64,000 nt of DNA, taken from positions 310,001 through 374,000 of the forward strand of contig NZ_FOLH01000001.1 in the NCBI RefSeq assembly GCF_900112235.1, given 5' to 3'. This document shows positions 18,367 to 27,925 of the stretch, one piece after another. The notes under the pieces are model-generated. The model had not been told where the DNA came from. It saw nothing but the letters and a program-made list of their open reading frames with translations, and searched no databases. Numbering within the stretch: position 1 is the first letter of the stretch; each line of letters begins with the position of its first letter. The stretch is from Marinospirillum celere (GTDB lineage Bacteria; Pseudomonadota; Gammaproteobacteria; Pseudomonadales; Halomonadaceae). A program made the translations under genes and the position numbers.

Positions 18367-18667
18367 ATCTGGCTTGGGTGTTGGCCTGCTGGTTATTGGG
18401 GTGATGACACTGGTTACCCTGACCACCCGCTATGGTGGCGTTTTCCTGATGTCTTTTGTCCCCATCAACCGCCGTGTCGAAGGCTTTATCAATGGCATGT
18501 CCGGTTCGGTATTGATTGCCCTGATATTGCCTATGGCTGTTGAAGGGGATCAGGCGGCACGCATGTCACTGCTGACCACTCTAGTGATCTTTTTAGTGGC
18601 GAAAAAGCCCTTGCCTGCTATAGGCGCGGGCATCCTCATGGCAGCAGGCTGGCGTTACCTGTTTTAG
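18356..18667 (+). CDS. azlD: AzlD-family small subunit of amino acid exporter
   Basis: A 103-residue protein with three hydrophobic helices and the AzlD hallmark of short length. Typical segments are VIGVMTLVTLTTRYGGVFLM and GFINGMSGSVLIALILPMAV. ATG 18356 is preceded by GGAGG at a good distance and overlaps azlC by 11 bases. Its stop overlaps the stop of the convergent diguanylate cyclase gene, leaving no terminator between them. Confidence 0.9.
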   Translation: MTLESGLGVGLLVIGVMTLVTLTTRYGGVFLMSFVPINRRVEGFINGMSGSVLIALILPMAVEGDQAARMSLLTTLVIFLVAKKPLPAIGAGILMAAGWRYLF

Positions 18668-19629
18668 CCTTGCCATAGGCAGGTCTGGTTGCGACCAGCG
18701 TTTTTGGCTTGGTAAAGGGCTTGGTCGGCTCTTTCCAGCCACTGCTGGGCAGATACCAGATCAGGAGAAAAACTGCTGATTCCCAGGCTGATAGTGACCT
18801 GCAACACCAGGTCTTCATAGTGAATGCGAGTCGCTTCCAGTTTTTTACGTGCCCTTTCTGCGACTTCTAAAGCACCGGACGCAGGGGTGTCCGGCAATAA
18901 CAAGACAAACTCTTCACCGCCGTAGCGTCCCGGGAAGTCGGTTTCTCGCGCTGTGCTCCGCAGAATTTTAGCCACCTCTCGAATCACTTCATCACCTGCC
19001 TGGTGGCCATGGGTGTCATTAACCTTCTTGAAGTGATCGATATCAAAAATAATCAAACTGGACTCACCACCACTGCGTTGGGCACGCAAAAACTCTTGAT
19101 TCAAGCACTCTTCCCAATAACCTCTATTGAATAGCTCTGTGAGCCGGTCGGTACGGCTGAGCCTTGCTAGTTCAGCATTGGCTGTTTCCAGCTGCAATTT
19201 GCTAATTGCATTTTCGGTTACATCATAGACCAGCAAGCAGACTTGCGAAGTTTTGTTATTGCGGCCTTGCAAGGGCATCAGGGTCAGGTTCTGATACATG
19301 AGTTCAGAACCACCCGTTAGGGGTCTATAACTTTTGAAATCAAACAGGCGAGGCCTTTGTTCCCAGGTTGAGTAAGCAGGACTGCCCAGTTTAAAAACGG
19401 CATCCAACTTTCTTTGCAGCCAGGCATGAGGCAGCTTCGGAAACAAGGTTTTCAGGGTCTGGTTGAGTGCCTGCTTACTACGAATGCCTGAATGGTTCTC
19501 CATAAAACTGTTCCAAAGTAGAATCCTACCCTCTTGGTCAAGCACAATCAGGCCAACGTCAACCGTTTGGAGCATTTGCACCATCCAATGGAGATCATTC
19601 AGTTCCTTTTCGTCTTGAATTAGAGTCAT
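18664..19629 (-). CDS. PAS-GGDEF diguanylate cyclase
   Basis: A 321-residue protein. Residues about 15-140 form a PAS domain (LQTVDVGLIVLDQEGRILLWN is the diagnostic start), followed by a short coiled linker (LQLETANAELARLSRTD). The C-terminal GGDEF domain has FDIDHFKKVNDTHGHQAGD and the active GGEEF at 237-241. An RxxD product-inhibition site is present at 228-231, so it should make cyclic di-GMP with feedback control. There are no membrane helices, so it is cytoplasmic. Its start overlaps the stop of the REC-CheC gene by four bases; the two probably form one signalling unit. It resembles the cyclase at 43086-44483 in the PAS region. Confidence 0.9.
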   Translation of the reverse strand: MTLIQDEKELNDLHWMVQMLQTVDVGLIVLDQEGRILLWNSFMENHSGIRSKQALNQTLKTLFPKLPHAWLQRKLDAVFKLGSPAYSTWEQRPRLFDFKSYRPLTGGSELMYQNLTLMPLQGRNNKTSQVCLLVYDVTENAISKLQLETANAELARLSRTDRLTELFNRGYWEECLNQEFLRAQRSGGESSLIIFDIDHFKKVNDTHGHQAGDEVIREVAKILRSTARETDFPGRYGGEEFVLLLPDTPASGALEVAERARKKLEATRIHYEDLVLQVTISLGISSFSPDLVSAQQWLERADQALYQAKNAGRNQTCLWQG

Positions 19630-20621
19630 TGCAGATATCCGGTTCTTTCAGTCAGGGCTGGCAAGGAGTTTTCAGTAAAAAGCAGTAAAAGATCACACTC
19701 AATATTTTGTCCCGGCAGGTGATAATCGATTTCCACGGCCAAGATCTTCTCATTTTTTTCCCGATTTTTAAGCAGCTGCTCTAGGGGTAGACTTTTACCC
19801 AAAATAATGGGATGGCCAAGGCTGAAGCGAACATCCAATTGTTTGGCAAAGCCTTTCAGGCAGGCACCACTTAACAGGCCTGCCAGATCAGTTAAAACTT
19901 CCAGTTCACTATTGCTATCTGCATTTTGTGTTTCGGGGAGTAGCTCAGCAATTGCGGGTAGACTTTCATCATCAATCAAAATCAGGGCTTCACCGGCAAT
20001 ACCTTCGCCATTAAAACCCTGAGAGATGGCCGAAAGACTGGATAGTTGCTTTGCTGCCAGGTGATCAGGGAGCTGGTTGTAGTTGACCAAATGAACTTTG
20101 GGCACGGGAAGGTGAATAAAGGTATTTAATAAATCACCCAATAACTTACCGGCCTGGCCCATGGCAATATTGACGGTTTCTTGAATTAAATCATTGAGTT
20201 CCAGTTGCTCATTGTTGAAGCGCGCCAGCTCTTCTTCCGTTTGCGGTTGGCGGCTACTAATAATGCCGTAGTTATTGAGGATCTCAGTGATAATTTCGGT
20301 GTTAATGGGTTTTTTGATGAACTCCAAGGCACCCAAAGCAAGAACACGTTTACGGGCTTCGGGCTGGATATCCCCTGAAACCACCAAAACCAAAGACGAA
20401 AGATCTTCTTTGCGAATGGTTTCCAGGACCTCAAAACCATCCATGACGGGCATGTTCAGATCCAAAAACATCAGGTCGCCCTTCCCGGCATGTATTGCAT
20501 CCAGCGCTTCTTGCCCATTGTTGGCAAAGGTGACCTCAATATCCCAGCCTCCGGGTAGAGACCGGGCCAGTTGCTTGCGAGCCATTGCTGAGTCATCGCA
20601 GATGATGACAGGTAGGGTCAT
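19626..20621 (-). CDS. Response regulator with fused CheC/CheX-like phosphatase domain
   Basis: A 331-residue protein. Residues 1-120 are a receiver domain with acidic pair Asp9-Asp10, phosphoacceptor Asp54, Ser82 and the conserved Lys at 103/104. From about residue 140 comes a CheC-like domain whose first active site D144-x3-E148-x2-N151 is intact. The second expected site reads E241-x3-D245-x2-G248 and looks degenerate. CheC proteins dephosphorylate CheY-type receivers, so this may act on its own receiver or on another one (inference). AAGGA precedes the start. The coding end overlaps the diguanylate cyclase gene, so phosphorylation state may be linked to cyclic di-GMP output. Confidence 0.85.
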   Translation of the reverse strand: MTLPVIICDDSAMARKQLARSLPGGWDIEVTFANNGQEALDAIHAGKGDLMFLDLNMPVMDGFEVLETIRKEDLSSLVLVVSGDIQPEARKRVLALGALEFIKKPINTEIITEILNNYGIISSRQPQTEEELARFNNEQLELNDLIQETVNIAMGQAGKLLGDLLNTFIHLPVPKVHLVNYNQLPDHLAAKQLSSLSAISQGFNGEGIAGEALILIDDESLPAIAELLPETQNADSNSELEVLTDLAGLLSGACLKGFAKQLDVRFSLGHPIILGKSLPLEQLLKNREKNEKILAVEIDYHLPGQNIECDLLLLFTENSLPALTERTGYLQ

Positions 20622-20684
20622 GGTGAATCCTTGTTGTGGTTAGATAAAGCTAGCTTATCCTGTTTTACAGTGGACTTATGTGAT

Positions 20685-22184
20685 CTAGTTCAAGGTCAGC
20701 CAGGTTGCTTTGATTTCTGTGTACTTGTCAAAAGCGTGCAGAGACTTGTCACGCCCCTGCCCGGATTGCTTGAAGCCGCCAAAGGGTGCCGTCATATCGC
20801 CCCCGTCATAGTTGTTGATCCAAACGCTTCCTGCACGCAGCTCTTGAGCCGTCAAGTGGGCTTTGTCGATATCTTTTGTCCAGACAGCTGCAGCCAGTCC
20901 ATAGATGGTGTCATTGGCAATAGCAACGGCTTCTTCGCGGGTTTTGAAGCTGATCACTGCAAGCAGTGGGCCAAATACTTCTTCCTGAGCAACACGCATG
21001 GAATTTTTGACTTCGGAAAAGAGCGTGGGCTCAGTAAAATAGCCACCGGTTTCCTGAAGTCTTGGTTGACCACCCAATTCCAGTTGGGCACCTTCTTGCT
21101 TAGCCAGGGCAATATAGTCCATCACCTTGGCAAATTGTTGCTGGTCGGCCAGGGCACCAAAGGTGGTGTTAGGGTCCAGAGGATCACCTGGCTGCCATTT
21201 GGCAAGAGCCTGTTTGACTTCAGCAATAAATTCATCCTTGATGCTTTCTTCGACCAGTAACCGGGTTCCAGCTGTACAAACCTGGCCTTGATTGAAGGCA
21301 ACGGCCTGGGCAGCGGCACGGGCTGCTTTTTTAAGATCAGGTGCATCCGCAAAAACAATATTGGGGCTTTTGCCGCCAGCTTCCAGCCAAACCCTTTTCA
21401 TATTGGATTCGCCAGAATAAATCAGAAGTTGTTTGGCAGTGGCAGTAGACCCGGTAAACGCAAGGCAATCAACATCCTGGTGAAGAGCCAGGGCTCTGCC
21501 AGCAGAAGCACCTAGACCGGGCAGGACGTTGAAAACTCCATCGGGAATGCCCGCTTCTTGGGCCAGAGCTGCAACTCTCAGGGCAGAAAGGGGCGACTTT
21601 TCCGATGGTTTAAGTAAGACGGAATTGCCCATCGCCAAAGCAGGTGCCAGTTTCCAGCTAGCCATCAGTAAAGGAAAGTTCCAGGGCACTATACAGGCAA
21701 CAACCCCCACAGGCTCACGAGTAATCATACCCAGTTGATTGGCGGGAGTGGGGGCCAGCTCACCATAAACCTTATCGATAGCTTCAGCCGTCCAACGAAA
21801 AGCCTGGGCAGCGGCAGGAATATCGACAGCCTGTGAAAAACGGATGGGCTTGCCCATATCCAGGGTTTCCAATAAAGCCAATTCATCCCGGTGCTGGATT
21901 AAGAGATCAGCAAACTTGAGCAGAATTTTTTTGCGTTTTGCTGGGGGTAGAAGTCGCCAGTTGCCTTCCTGAAAGCTTTTCCGGGCCGCTTTAACGGCCA
22001 GATCCACGTCTTCTTCCTGACAGCTGGCAACACTAATCAGTTGGCGGCCATCCAAAGGGCTTTCACAGCGGAAGGTGGCGCCACTCAAGGCATCGACATA
22101 CTGACCATTGATAAAGGCCTGGGATGGAAGCTCAAGTGTCTTGGCAAGTTGCTGCCATTCTTCGCGGCTGGTGGGTGAAGTCAT
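20685..22184 (-). CDS. Aldehyde dehydrogenase, PuuC/KauB type
   Basis: A 499-residue NAD(P)+-dependent aldehyde dehydrogenase. Catalytic residues are visible: Asn169 (VPWNFP), Glu268 (LEAGGKSP) and the nucleophile Cys303 (NQGQVCTAGTR). Long identical blocks to E. coli PuuC (gamma-glutamyl-aminobutyraldehyde dehydrogenase), such as LALLETLDMGKPIR, AEAIDKVYGE and NSVLLKPSEKSPLSALR, make oxidation of omega-aminoaldehydes from polyamine or lysine/arginine breakdown the best guess. No other Puu genes are nearby, so the physiological substrate is uncertain. GAGGAG is well placed before the ATG. It lies downstream of sodB on the same strand but is separated from it by a terminator. Confidence 0.88.
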   Translation of the reverse strand: MTSPTSREEWQQLAKTLELPSQAFINGQYVDALSGATFRCESPLDGRQLISVASCQEEDVDLAVKAARKSFQEGNWRLLPPAKRKKILLKFADLLIQHRDELALLETLDMGKPIRFSQAVDIPAAAQAFRWTAEAIDKVYGELAPTPANQLGMITREPVGVVACIVPWNFPLLMASWKLAPALAMGNSVLLKPSEKSPLSALRVAALAQEAGIPDGVFNVLPGLGASAGRALALHQDVDCLAFTGSTATAKQLLIYSGESNMKRVWLEAGGKSPNIVFADAPDLKKAARAAAQAVAFNQGQVCTAGTRLLVEESIKDEFIAEVKQALAKWQPGDPLDPNTTFGALADQQQFAKVMDYIALAKQEGAQLELGGQPRLQETGGYFTEPTLFSEVKNSMRVAQEEVFGPLLAVISFKTREEAVAIANDTIYGLAAAVWTKDIDKAHLTAQELRAGSVWINNYDGGDMTAPFGGFKQSGQGRDKSLHAFDKYTEIKATWLTLN

Positions 22185-22247
22185 GCCTGTCTCCTCTTGT
22201 CTTTATGGAGCTCATCCTAAAACATTCGCAGAGATTTTGCAGGCCGC

Positions 22248-22278
22248 ATAAAAAAACCCGGCCTGCTAAGGCCGGGTT
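22248..22278 (-). terminator. Intrinsic terminator after sodB
   Basis: Read on the minus strand, AACCCGGCC and GGCCGGGTT-type arms surround a short loop and are followed by seven T. It begins about 20 bases past the sodB stop and isolates sodB from the aldehyde dehydrogenase gene. Confidence 0.88.
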
Positions 22279-22298
22279 GGGATTGCTAGCTTGATCAA

Positions 22299-22883
22299 TT
22301 AGCCAGCCAGATTTTTGTTCACAAAGTCCCAGTTAACCAGGGCCCAGAAAGCCTCCAGGTACTTGGGACGCGCATTGCGATAGTCGATATAGTAGGCATG
22401 TTCCCACAAATCAACAGTCAACAGAGCAGTCTGACCGTCAGTCATAGGCGTGCCAGCATTGGAGGTGTTAACGATTTCCAGCTCACCAGCAGCGTTTTTC
22501 ACCAACCAGGTCCAGGAAGAACCAAAGTTATTGACTGCTTTGTCATCAAAAGCTTTTTGGAATTCAGCAAAAGAACCCCATTTGGCTTTGATGGCATCGG
22601 CAACAGCACCTGTAGGCTCACCGCCACCCTGAGGGCTCAGGCAGTGCCAGTAGAAAGTGTGGTTCCAAACTTGGGCTGCATTGTTGAAAACAGGGCCAGG
22701 GCCAGCAGCCTTGATGATTTCTTCCAGGCTTTTGCCTTCAAATTCTGTTCCGGGAACCATACCGTTCAGTTTGGTAACATAGGTCTGGTGGTGTTTGCCG
22801 TGGTGGTATTCCAGAGTCTCAGCAGAAATATGCGGTTCCAGTGCATTTTTCTCATAAGGCAGTGCAGGTAGTTCAAAAGCCAT
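22299..22883 (-). CDS. sodB: Iron superoxide dismutase
   Basis: A 194-residue cytoplasmic Fe-SOD converting superoxide to oxygen and hydrogen peroxide. Metal ligands are visible as His27, His75, Asp158 and His162 ([13 protein letters not shown]). The [11 protein letters not shown] block with Gln71 in the N-terminal half indicates the iron rather than the manganese form. AAGGAGA lies 8 bases before the ATG. It is monocistronic with its own terminator. An ACTCAA-A-TTGAGT palindrome lies upstream of the Shine-Dalgarno. Confidence 0.96.
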   Translation of the reverse strand: MAFELPALPYEKNALEPHISAETLEYHHGKHHQTYVTKLNGMVPGTEFEGKSLEEIIKAAGPGPVFNNAAQVWNHTFYWHCLSPQGGGEPTGAVADAIKAKWGSFAEFQKAFDDKAVNNFGSSWTWLVKNAAGELEIVNTSNAGTPMTDGQTALLTVDLWEHAYYIDYRNARPKYLEAFWALVNWDFVNKNLAG

Positions 22884-22908
22884 GGTTAGGTCTCCTTGTT
22901 CACTAATT

Positions 22909-22921
22909 ACTCAAATTGAGT
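22909..22921. promoter_or_regulatory. Palindrome in sodB leader
   Basis: ACTCAA-A-TTGAGT is a perfect 6-1-6 dyad about 25 bases upstream of the sodB start codon. It could be a small operator or a weak mRNA hairpin. It does not match the Fur consensus. Short dyads are common by chance, so this is only a candidate. The rest of the gap to 23141 holds nothing else I recognise. Confidence 0.2.
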
Positions 22922-23141
22922 TGTGCTCATCAAAGCGGGAAGAACTGACTAGATGGTGACGTTACTTGGAAATTTCAACCGCCACCTGATACAAATCAAT
23001 GAAAACATTAAGAATCATAGCACCAGCGGTAGCGACTGACAAATCCGAGCGGAGTACTAGGGTATTGGTTTAGACGTTAGGGGTAGCCGCAAGGGCCGAC
23101 ACTTGGCAGAATAGACCCTTTTACACCAGCCGGTTGAAAAA

Positions 23142-24281
23142 ATGCCAGACCGTAAAGAACCAAGATTGATAATGCCGGAAGAGAAGTCAGCTTCCCCGCG
23201 TACGCCTAAAACAGAAACCACTTCGTCGACTTCGGCCAGTGCCAGCCAAACTCAGCCGCAACGTCAGGCTTCTGAAGCGGCCAGGGCTGAAGTGCGCAAA
23301 AGGTTGGCTGAAAAGGAAGTAGAAAGAAAACCAACTCGAGCCGAAGTGCCACCAACTAGGGCTACTCGAGAAAAAGAGGAGGCCAGTTATCGGGAACGCC
23401 CAACGCGAGAGCAGCCTGCTGACTCTTCCTCAACCTCCCGAGAGTTTCAGCAAACCACGGCTTCGGGCTATCCTAACGGCGGAGGTGGCGGGGGTAATGG
23501 CAGTGGCAACTATCCAACCCTGCCTCCTGATGGGGGTAAATCTTTTTCAACCCTGGCCTTGGTTGCATTAGTCTTGGCTGTGTTGGGCCTGGGTTTCGGT
23601 GGCTGGCAATTGATGCGCGCAGAAAACCAGCAACAGGCGATGGAAGCTTTGGCTGACCGTATCCAAGAGCTGGAAATACGCTTGTCAGAGACAGGGCAGG
23701 ATCTGACCGAAGCTGGAAGCAGTTTTTCACAGCGCCTCAGGGCTCATCAAGAAAAGCTGGAATGGGCAGATGATGAAATTCGCAAGCTTTGGGTGGTCGC
23801 TCACCAGCGTAACCGTCCAGCGATTGCCGAATTGCAGGAAAAACTGGAAAAAGTCGAAGGTGACCTGGCCTCGACCCGGACTTCTGCCAATCAAGCCAAC
23901 CAGAATGCCCAGCAGGCTGCTGAGCGATTGGAAAGAGCAACGAACCGCTGGAACGAGCAGTTGCGTGGTTTATCCAGCGAAGTTGAAAGCTACTCCAATC
24001 GCTTGGCAGAAATCAGCCTGACTACTTCGACGCTGAATCAGCAGGTTCGTGATCAAGACAGACGCCAGCAGGTAGAAGCCTTGAACCAGGAAGTCAGGGA
24101 GCTGCGTGGTCAGATAACCCAATTGACTCAACAAGCCAGTGCCGAGGTTCCTGAAGACCTGGGCGAACGCCTGGCTGAATATGAAGAAATTCTTGCTTCG
24201 CTGGAAGCCAGCCGAAGCCAGTTAACCAGTCGGGTGACCCGACTGATGGATGATGTGCGGGAATTACAGCAGGGACGTTAG
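23142..24281 (+). CDS. Uncharacterised single-pass membrane coiled-coil protein
   Basis: A 379-residue protein I do not assign to a named family. Residues 1-125 are low-complexity, rich in Ser, Thr, Arg, Glu and Pro, and probably disordered. A Gly-Asn-rich linker (about 113-125, six consecutive Gly) precedes one membrane helix at about 137-156 (LALVALVLAVLGLGFGGWQL). Residues 160-379 are heptad-rich, Gln/Glu/Arg-rich coiled coil. Topology is probably N-in with the coiled coil in the periplasm. ATG 23142 has a poor Shine-Dalgarno and ATG 23172 is an alternative. Composition resembles envelope scaffold or division-associated proteins, but no function can be assigned. Confidence 0.75.
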   Translation: MPDRKEPRLIMPEEKSASPRTPKTETTSSTSASASQTQPQRQASEAARAEVRKRLAEKEVERKPTRAEVPPTRATREKEEASYRERPTREQPADSSSTSREFQQTTASGYPNGGGGGGNGSGNYPTLPPDGGKSFSTLALVALVLAVLGLGFGGWQLMRAENQQQAMEALADRIQELEIRLSETGQDLTEAGSSFSQRLRAHQEKLEWADDEIRKLWVVAHQRNRPAIAELQEKLEKVEGDLASTRTSANQANQNAQQAAERLERATNRWNEQLRGLSSEVESYSNRLAEISLTTSTLNQQVRDQDRRQQVEALNQEVRELRGQITQLTQQASAEVPEDLGERLAEYEEILASLEASRSQLTSRVTRLMDDVRELQQGR

Positions 24282-24363
24282 TCGCCGGCAGGTAAACTTG
24301 CTATCATACGCCGCCTGAAACAGGAAACAGGTTTACATTGACTACTAATTTTGAGGTCGCGTT

Positions 24364-25773
24364 TTGACAAATCCGTCTACCGCATCTTCTGCAAATGCTT
24401 CGTCCACCAAACCGGATCAGGCAAAACGCCGTCGGCGCCGTAAGCCTTCAAAAGCCAGCGGCGGCCGCCGTCAAGCACCAGGGGCACGCAAGAATACAGG
24501 CAACCTGAATGTGGCCGAGGCTTTTAAAGCGCGCCAGGAACAGGCAAACAAGGCCCTGGGTGACTGGAAACTGGATGATTTTCAGGTTCCAGAAGAAAAA
24601 GGCAAGGTACGCTTTCATGACTTTAACTTGCCCTTGCCCCTGATGAAATCCATCAGTGAAGAAGGCTTCAGCTATTGCACGCCAATTCAGGCTGAATCTC
24701 TGCTTTACACCCTGCATGGTGTTGATCTGATTGGTAAGGCCCAAACGGGTACGGGTAAAACAGCTGCCTTTTTGATTGCCATCCTGACTTACCTGCTGGA
24801 AGAAGACTATCCAGAAGGCCGTAAAGTCGGTGCTCCCAGAGCCTTGATCCTGGCACCTACCCGGGAACTGGTTCTGCAGATCTGTAAAGATGCTGAAGCC
24901 TTGATACGCTATACACCTTTCAAACTCCTATCCGTTGTTGGTGGGATGGACTATGTAAAACAGCGTGATCAGCTCAGAGGTGAAGCCATTGATTTGCTGG
25001 TTGCGACTCCAGGCCGCCTCCTGGACTTCCATAACAAGAAGGATGTTAATCTGCGCGAAGTAGAAGTGCTTGTTTTGGATGAAGCAGACCGGATGCTGGA
25101 CATGGGCTTCATTCCCGATGTTAAGCGCATCATCCGGGCAACGCCGCCCAAGGAAGAACGCCAGACCCTGCTCTACTCAGCTACCTTTACCCAGGATATT
25201 CTTAACCTGTCCGCCCAATGGACGGTTAATCCTCAGCGGGTTGAAATCGCTACCTTGATTCAATCAGCTGACAATATTGATCAGCATGCCTTCCTGGTTG
25301 CGGATAATGAGAAGATCAAGCTGCTCACCCGATTGGTCAAGCGTTGGAAGCTAACCAAGGTTATTGTCTTCAGCAATCGTCGGGATACCACCCGTGATGT
25401 CTATGAAGCCTTGAAAAAAGCAGGCATCAGTGTAGCCATGCTGTCGGGTGAAGTTGAGCAGAAGAAACGCATTTCCACTTTGGAAAACTTCAGGGAAGGT
25501 AAAACCGAAGTGCTGGTTGCAACTGATGTGGCCGGTCGGGGTATCCATATTGATGATATCAGCCATGTCATCAACTTTACCCTACCTGAAGATCCTGAAG
25601 ACTATGTGCACCGTATTGGCCGTACTGGCCGTGCTGGCGCTTTGGGAACTTCTATCAGTTTTATTGGTGAAGAGGATGCCTTCGCCTTGCCAGCGATTGA
25701 AGACTACACCAAAAGTAAGCTGCCCTGCGTGCATCCCCCCGAAGATCTGATGCAGGAAGAAGAAGGTGCATGA
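24364..25773 (+). CDS. rhlB: DEAD-box RNA helicase, RhlB-like
   Basis: A 469-residue DEAD-box protein starting at TTG 24364, with GAGGT about 8 bases upstream. The N-terminal 60 residues are basic and disordered ([16 protein letters not shown]). The helicase core has YCTPIQAE (Q motif), AQTGTGKT (Walker A), [16 protein letters not shown], the DEAD box ([13 protein letters not shown]), SAT, and the C-terminal [10 protein letters not shown]. RhlB unwinds RNA for the RNase E degradosome in enterobacteria; Pseudomonas-type RhlB also has a basic N-terminal extension. The gene overlaps dinG by four bases, coupling two helicase genes. Confidence 0.85.
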   Translation: MTNPSTASSANASSTKPDQAKRRRRRKPSKASGGRRQAPGARKNTGNLNVAEAFKARQEQANKALGDWKLDDFQVPEEKGKVRFHDFNLPLPLMKSISEEGFSYCTPIQAESLLYTLHGVDLIGKAQTGTGKTAAFLIAILTYLLEEDYPEGRKVGAPRALILAPTRELVLQICKDAEALIRYTPFKLLSVVGGMDYVKQRDQLRGEAIDLLVATPGRLLDFHNKKDVNLREVEVLVLDEADRMLDMGFIPDVKRIIRATPPKEERQTLLYSATFTQDILNLSAQWTVNPQRVEIATLIQSADNIDQHAFLVADNEKIKLLTRLVKRWKLTKVIVFSNRRDTTRDVYEALKKAGISVAMLSGEVEQKKRISTLENFREGKTEVLVATDVAGRGIHIDDISHVINFTLPEDPEDYVHRIGRTGRAGALGTSISFIGEEDAFALPAIEDYTKSKLPCVHPPEDLMQEEEGA

Positions 25774-27923
25774 AGCCTGAAGACCAGCTTCTGATTCAGA
25801 AGGCCTACCGGGAGTTTCTGGAAGGCCGTCAAGTCAAGCCGCGCGGTGGTCAGAAACAAATGATCGCCGATATTGCCAAAAGCTTTGCGGCAATTGCTGA
25901 AGACGAAGAGGGTCGCCGTAAAGGCAATAATCACCTGATTGCCATAGAGGCAGGAACAGGAACCGGCAAAACGCTGGCTTATCTCCTGGCTACCCTGCCT
26001 TTGGCGCAGGCTCGTGAAAAGCGGCTGATCCTCTCGACGGCAACCATTGCCTTGCAGGAGCAGCTGCTACTTCGCGATCTGCCTGATCTTAAAAAACTCA
26101 CCTCGCTGGACTTTAACTTCGCCCTGGCCAAGGGCCGAGGCCGCTACCTGTGTACTGCCCAATTAAGCAAGGCTGCGGCCAGCCTGCGCGCCGCTGAGCC
26201 GGAATCTGAGAAAGCGACTCTAAGTCTTTTTGAGCAGGAGTTGCTTGCCCAGCCCCAAGCCAAGGATGAAGAGGTGCTGACGCGTCTGCTTGAAGACTTT
26301 GCCGGTGGTCGCTGGGATGGTGATAGAGACAGTTTGCAAGAAGCTGTTCCCCAGGATTTATGGAACCGCTTGACCACCGACCATCAGCGCTGCACCAATC
26401 GCCGCTGCCCGCATTTTGCTGCTGCTTGCCCTTTTTATAATGCGCGACGTGAACTGGAGCAGGCGGATGTGATCGTTGCCAACCATGATCTGGTTTTGGC
26501 CGACTTGGCTTTAGGCGGCGGGGCCATCCTGCCGGCACCTGAACAAAGCTATTATGTCTTTGATGAAGCCCATCACTTACCGGATAAAGCCCTTAATCAC
26601 TTTGCCGCCAGCTTTCGGTTCAATGCCAGCCTGAAGTGGCTGCAACTCTTGAAGAAATCTCAACCTGATCTGCTGCGTGCCTTGGCGGCCAGTCCTTCAG
26701 CTACCAGTCAGCTGAATCAGATATTGGTGCCAGTGGATGAATTGGTTCGCGACCTGGGTGTTCTCTATTCACAACTGCTGGATGGGACGCCTTTCAAGGA
26801 TTCCTATAATCCCAGTCAGCCCGTATTTCGCTGGCCCCAGGGCAAATTACCTGAAGAAGTGCGGCAGTTTGCCGGGCAGCTATTGATCTATTTTTCCACT
26901 CTTTGTCGATTACTGGAAAATCTGGTCAACCAGCTTAAGGAAGCTCAAGACCCTGAAAAAGGTTCTTCCCTGGATGCTGAGATTGCTGCTGAATGGCAAC
27001 CCTTGCTGGCGCTCTTGCATTCACGGGCGCTGGCCGCCCATCAGCTTTGGAGCCTTTGTGCTGAGCCGGACCAAGAGGGACGTCCACCCCATGCCCGCTG
27101 GCTGACGCAGCATCGCCTGTCTGAAGGGGATGAGGATCTGGAGCTGGCAGCCAGCCCGGTCACAGCTGCCGGGGATTTGGCTTATCGTCTTTGGTCGCGT
27201 TGTTTTGGCAGTGCCTTGACCTCAGCAACCCTGACTGCCTTGGGTAAGTTTGATCGTTTGAAACAACGTACCGGATTGGCTGAGGCAACCCCTTGCCATT
27301 CCTACCCCAGCCCCTTTGATTATCAGCGTTTGGGTATTTTGGAAGTGCCCAAGCAGGCATGTGATCCCAGCCAACAGCAGGCACATACTGATGCAATTCT
27401 GGATTATCTGGAAACAGAGTTGCAGCACCCTCAGGCGGCTGCACTGGTGCTTTTTTCTTCACGCCGACAGATGAATGAAGTCTATGACGGGCTGCCTACG
27501 CAGTTGAAACGGGTAACCCTGACTCAGGATCAGCTGTCTAAAAACCGGCTGATTGAAAAGCACCGTGTCCGCATTGATGAGAAGAAGCCCAGCATTATTT
27601 TTGGCCTGGCTTCCCTGGCCGAAGGCATTGATCTACCGGGCAAGTATTTGACCCATGTGATTATTGCGCGCCTGCCTTTCTCCACCCCCGATGATCCGGT
27701 GGATGCAACCCTGGCCGAATGGATTGAAAGCACAGGCGGCAATCCCTTTATGCAGATTACCGTACCTGATGCCAGCGTGCGTCTGGTCCAGGCGTGTGGT
27801 CGCCTGATTCGCCAGGAAGATGACCAGGGTAAAGTGACTCTCTTGGATCGACGTATTCTAACCAAACGCTATGGTAGCCAACTGCTCAATAGCCTGCCGC
27901 CCTTCAAACGTCAGCTGAGCTGA
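25770..27923 (+). CDS. dinG: ATP-dependent DNA helicase DinG
   Basis: A 717-residue superfamily 2 XPD-like 5'-3' helicase that resolves R-loops and damaged structures. It has Walker [10 protein letters not shown] (residues 60-68), the DEAH box [11 protein letters not shown], and [11 protein letters not shown] as motif Ia. Four cysteines that would hold a 4Fe-4S cluster are at about 128, 208, 213 and 219. The C-terminal motif [23 protein letters not shown] is characteristic. Length and motif order match the long DinG group of gammaproteobacteria. Its ATG overlaps the rhlB stop (ATGA). Confidence 0.92.
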   Translation: MKPEDQLLIQKAYREFLEGRQVKPRGGQKQMIADIAKSFAAIAEDEEGRRKGNNHLIAIEAGTGTGKTLAYLLATLPLAQAREKRLILSTATIALQEQLLLRDLPDLKKLTSLDFNFALAKGRGRYLCTAQLSKAAASLRAAEPESEKATLSLFEQELLAQPQAKDEEVLTRLLEDFAGGRWDGDRDSLQEAVPQDLWNRLTTDHQRCTNRRCPHFAAACPFYNARRELEQADVIVANHDLVLADLALGGGAILPAPEQSYYVFDEAHHLPDKALNHFAASFRFNASLKWLQLLKKSQPDLLRALAASPSATSQLNQILVPVDELVRDLGVLYSQLLDGTPFKDSYNPSQPVFRWPQGKLPEEVRQFAGQLLIYFSTLCRLLENLVNQLKEAQDPEKGSSLDAEIAAEWQPLLALLHSRALAAHQLWSLCAEPDQEGRPPHARWLTQHRLSEGDEDLELAASPVTAAGDLAYRLWSRCFGSALTSATLTALGKFDRLKQRTGLAEATPCHSYPSPFDYQRLGILEVPKQACDPSQQQAHTDAILDYLETELQHPQAAALVLFSSRRQMNEVYDGLPTQLKRVTLTQDQLSKNRLIEKHRVRIDEKKPSIIFGLASLAEGIDLPGKYLTHVIIARLPFSTPDDPVDATLAEWIESTGGNPFMQITVPDASVRLVQACGRLIRQEDDQGKVTLLDRRILTKRYGSQLLNSLPPFKRQLS

Positions 27924-27925
27924 TT

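Noticed and set aside
20631-21260. A 209-codon plus-strand frame within the aldehyde dehydrogenase gene
   Set aside because: It is antisense to a clear enzyme with all catalytic residues, and the product has no recognisable pattern.
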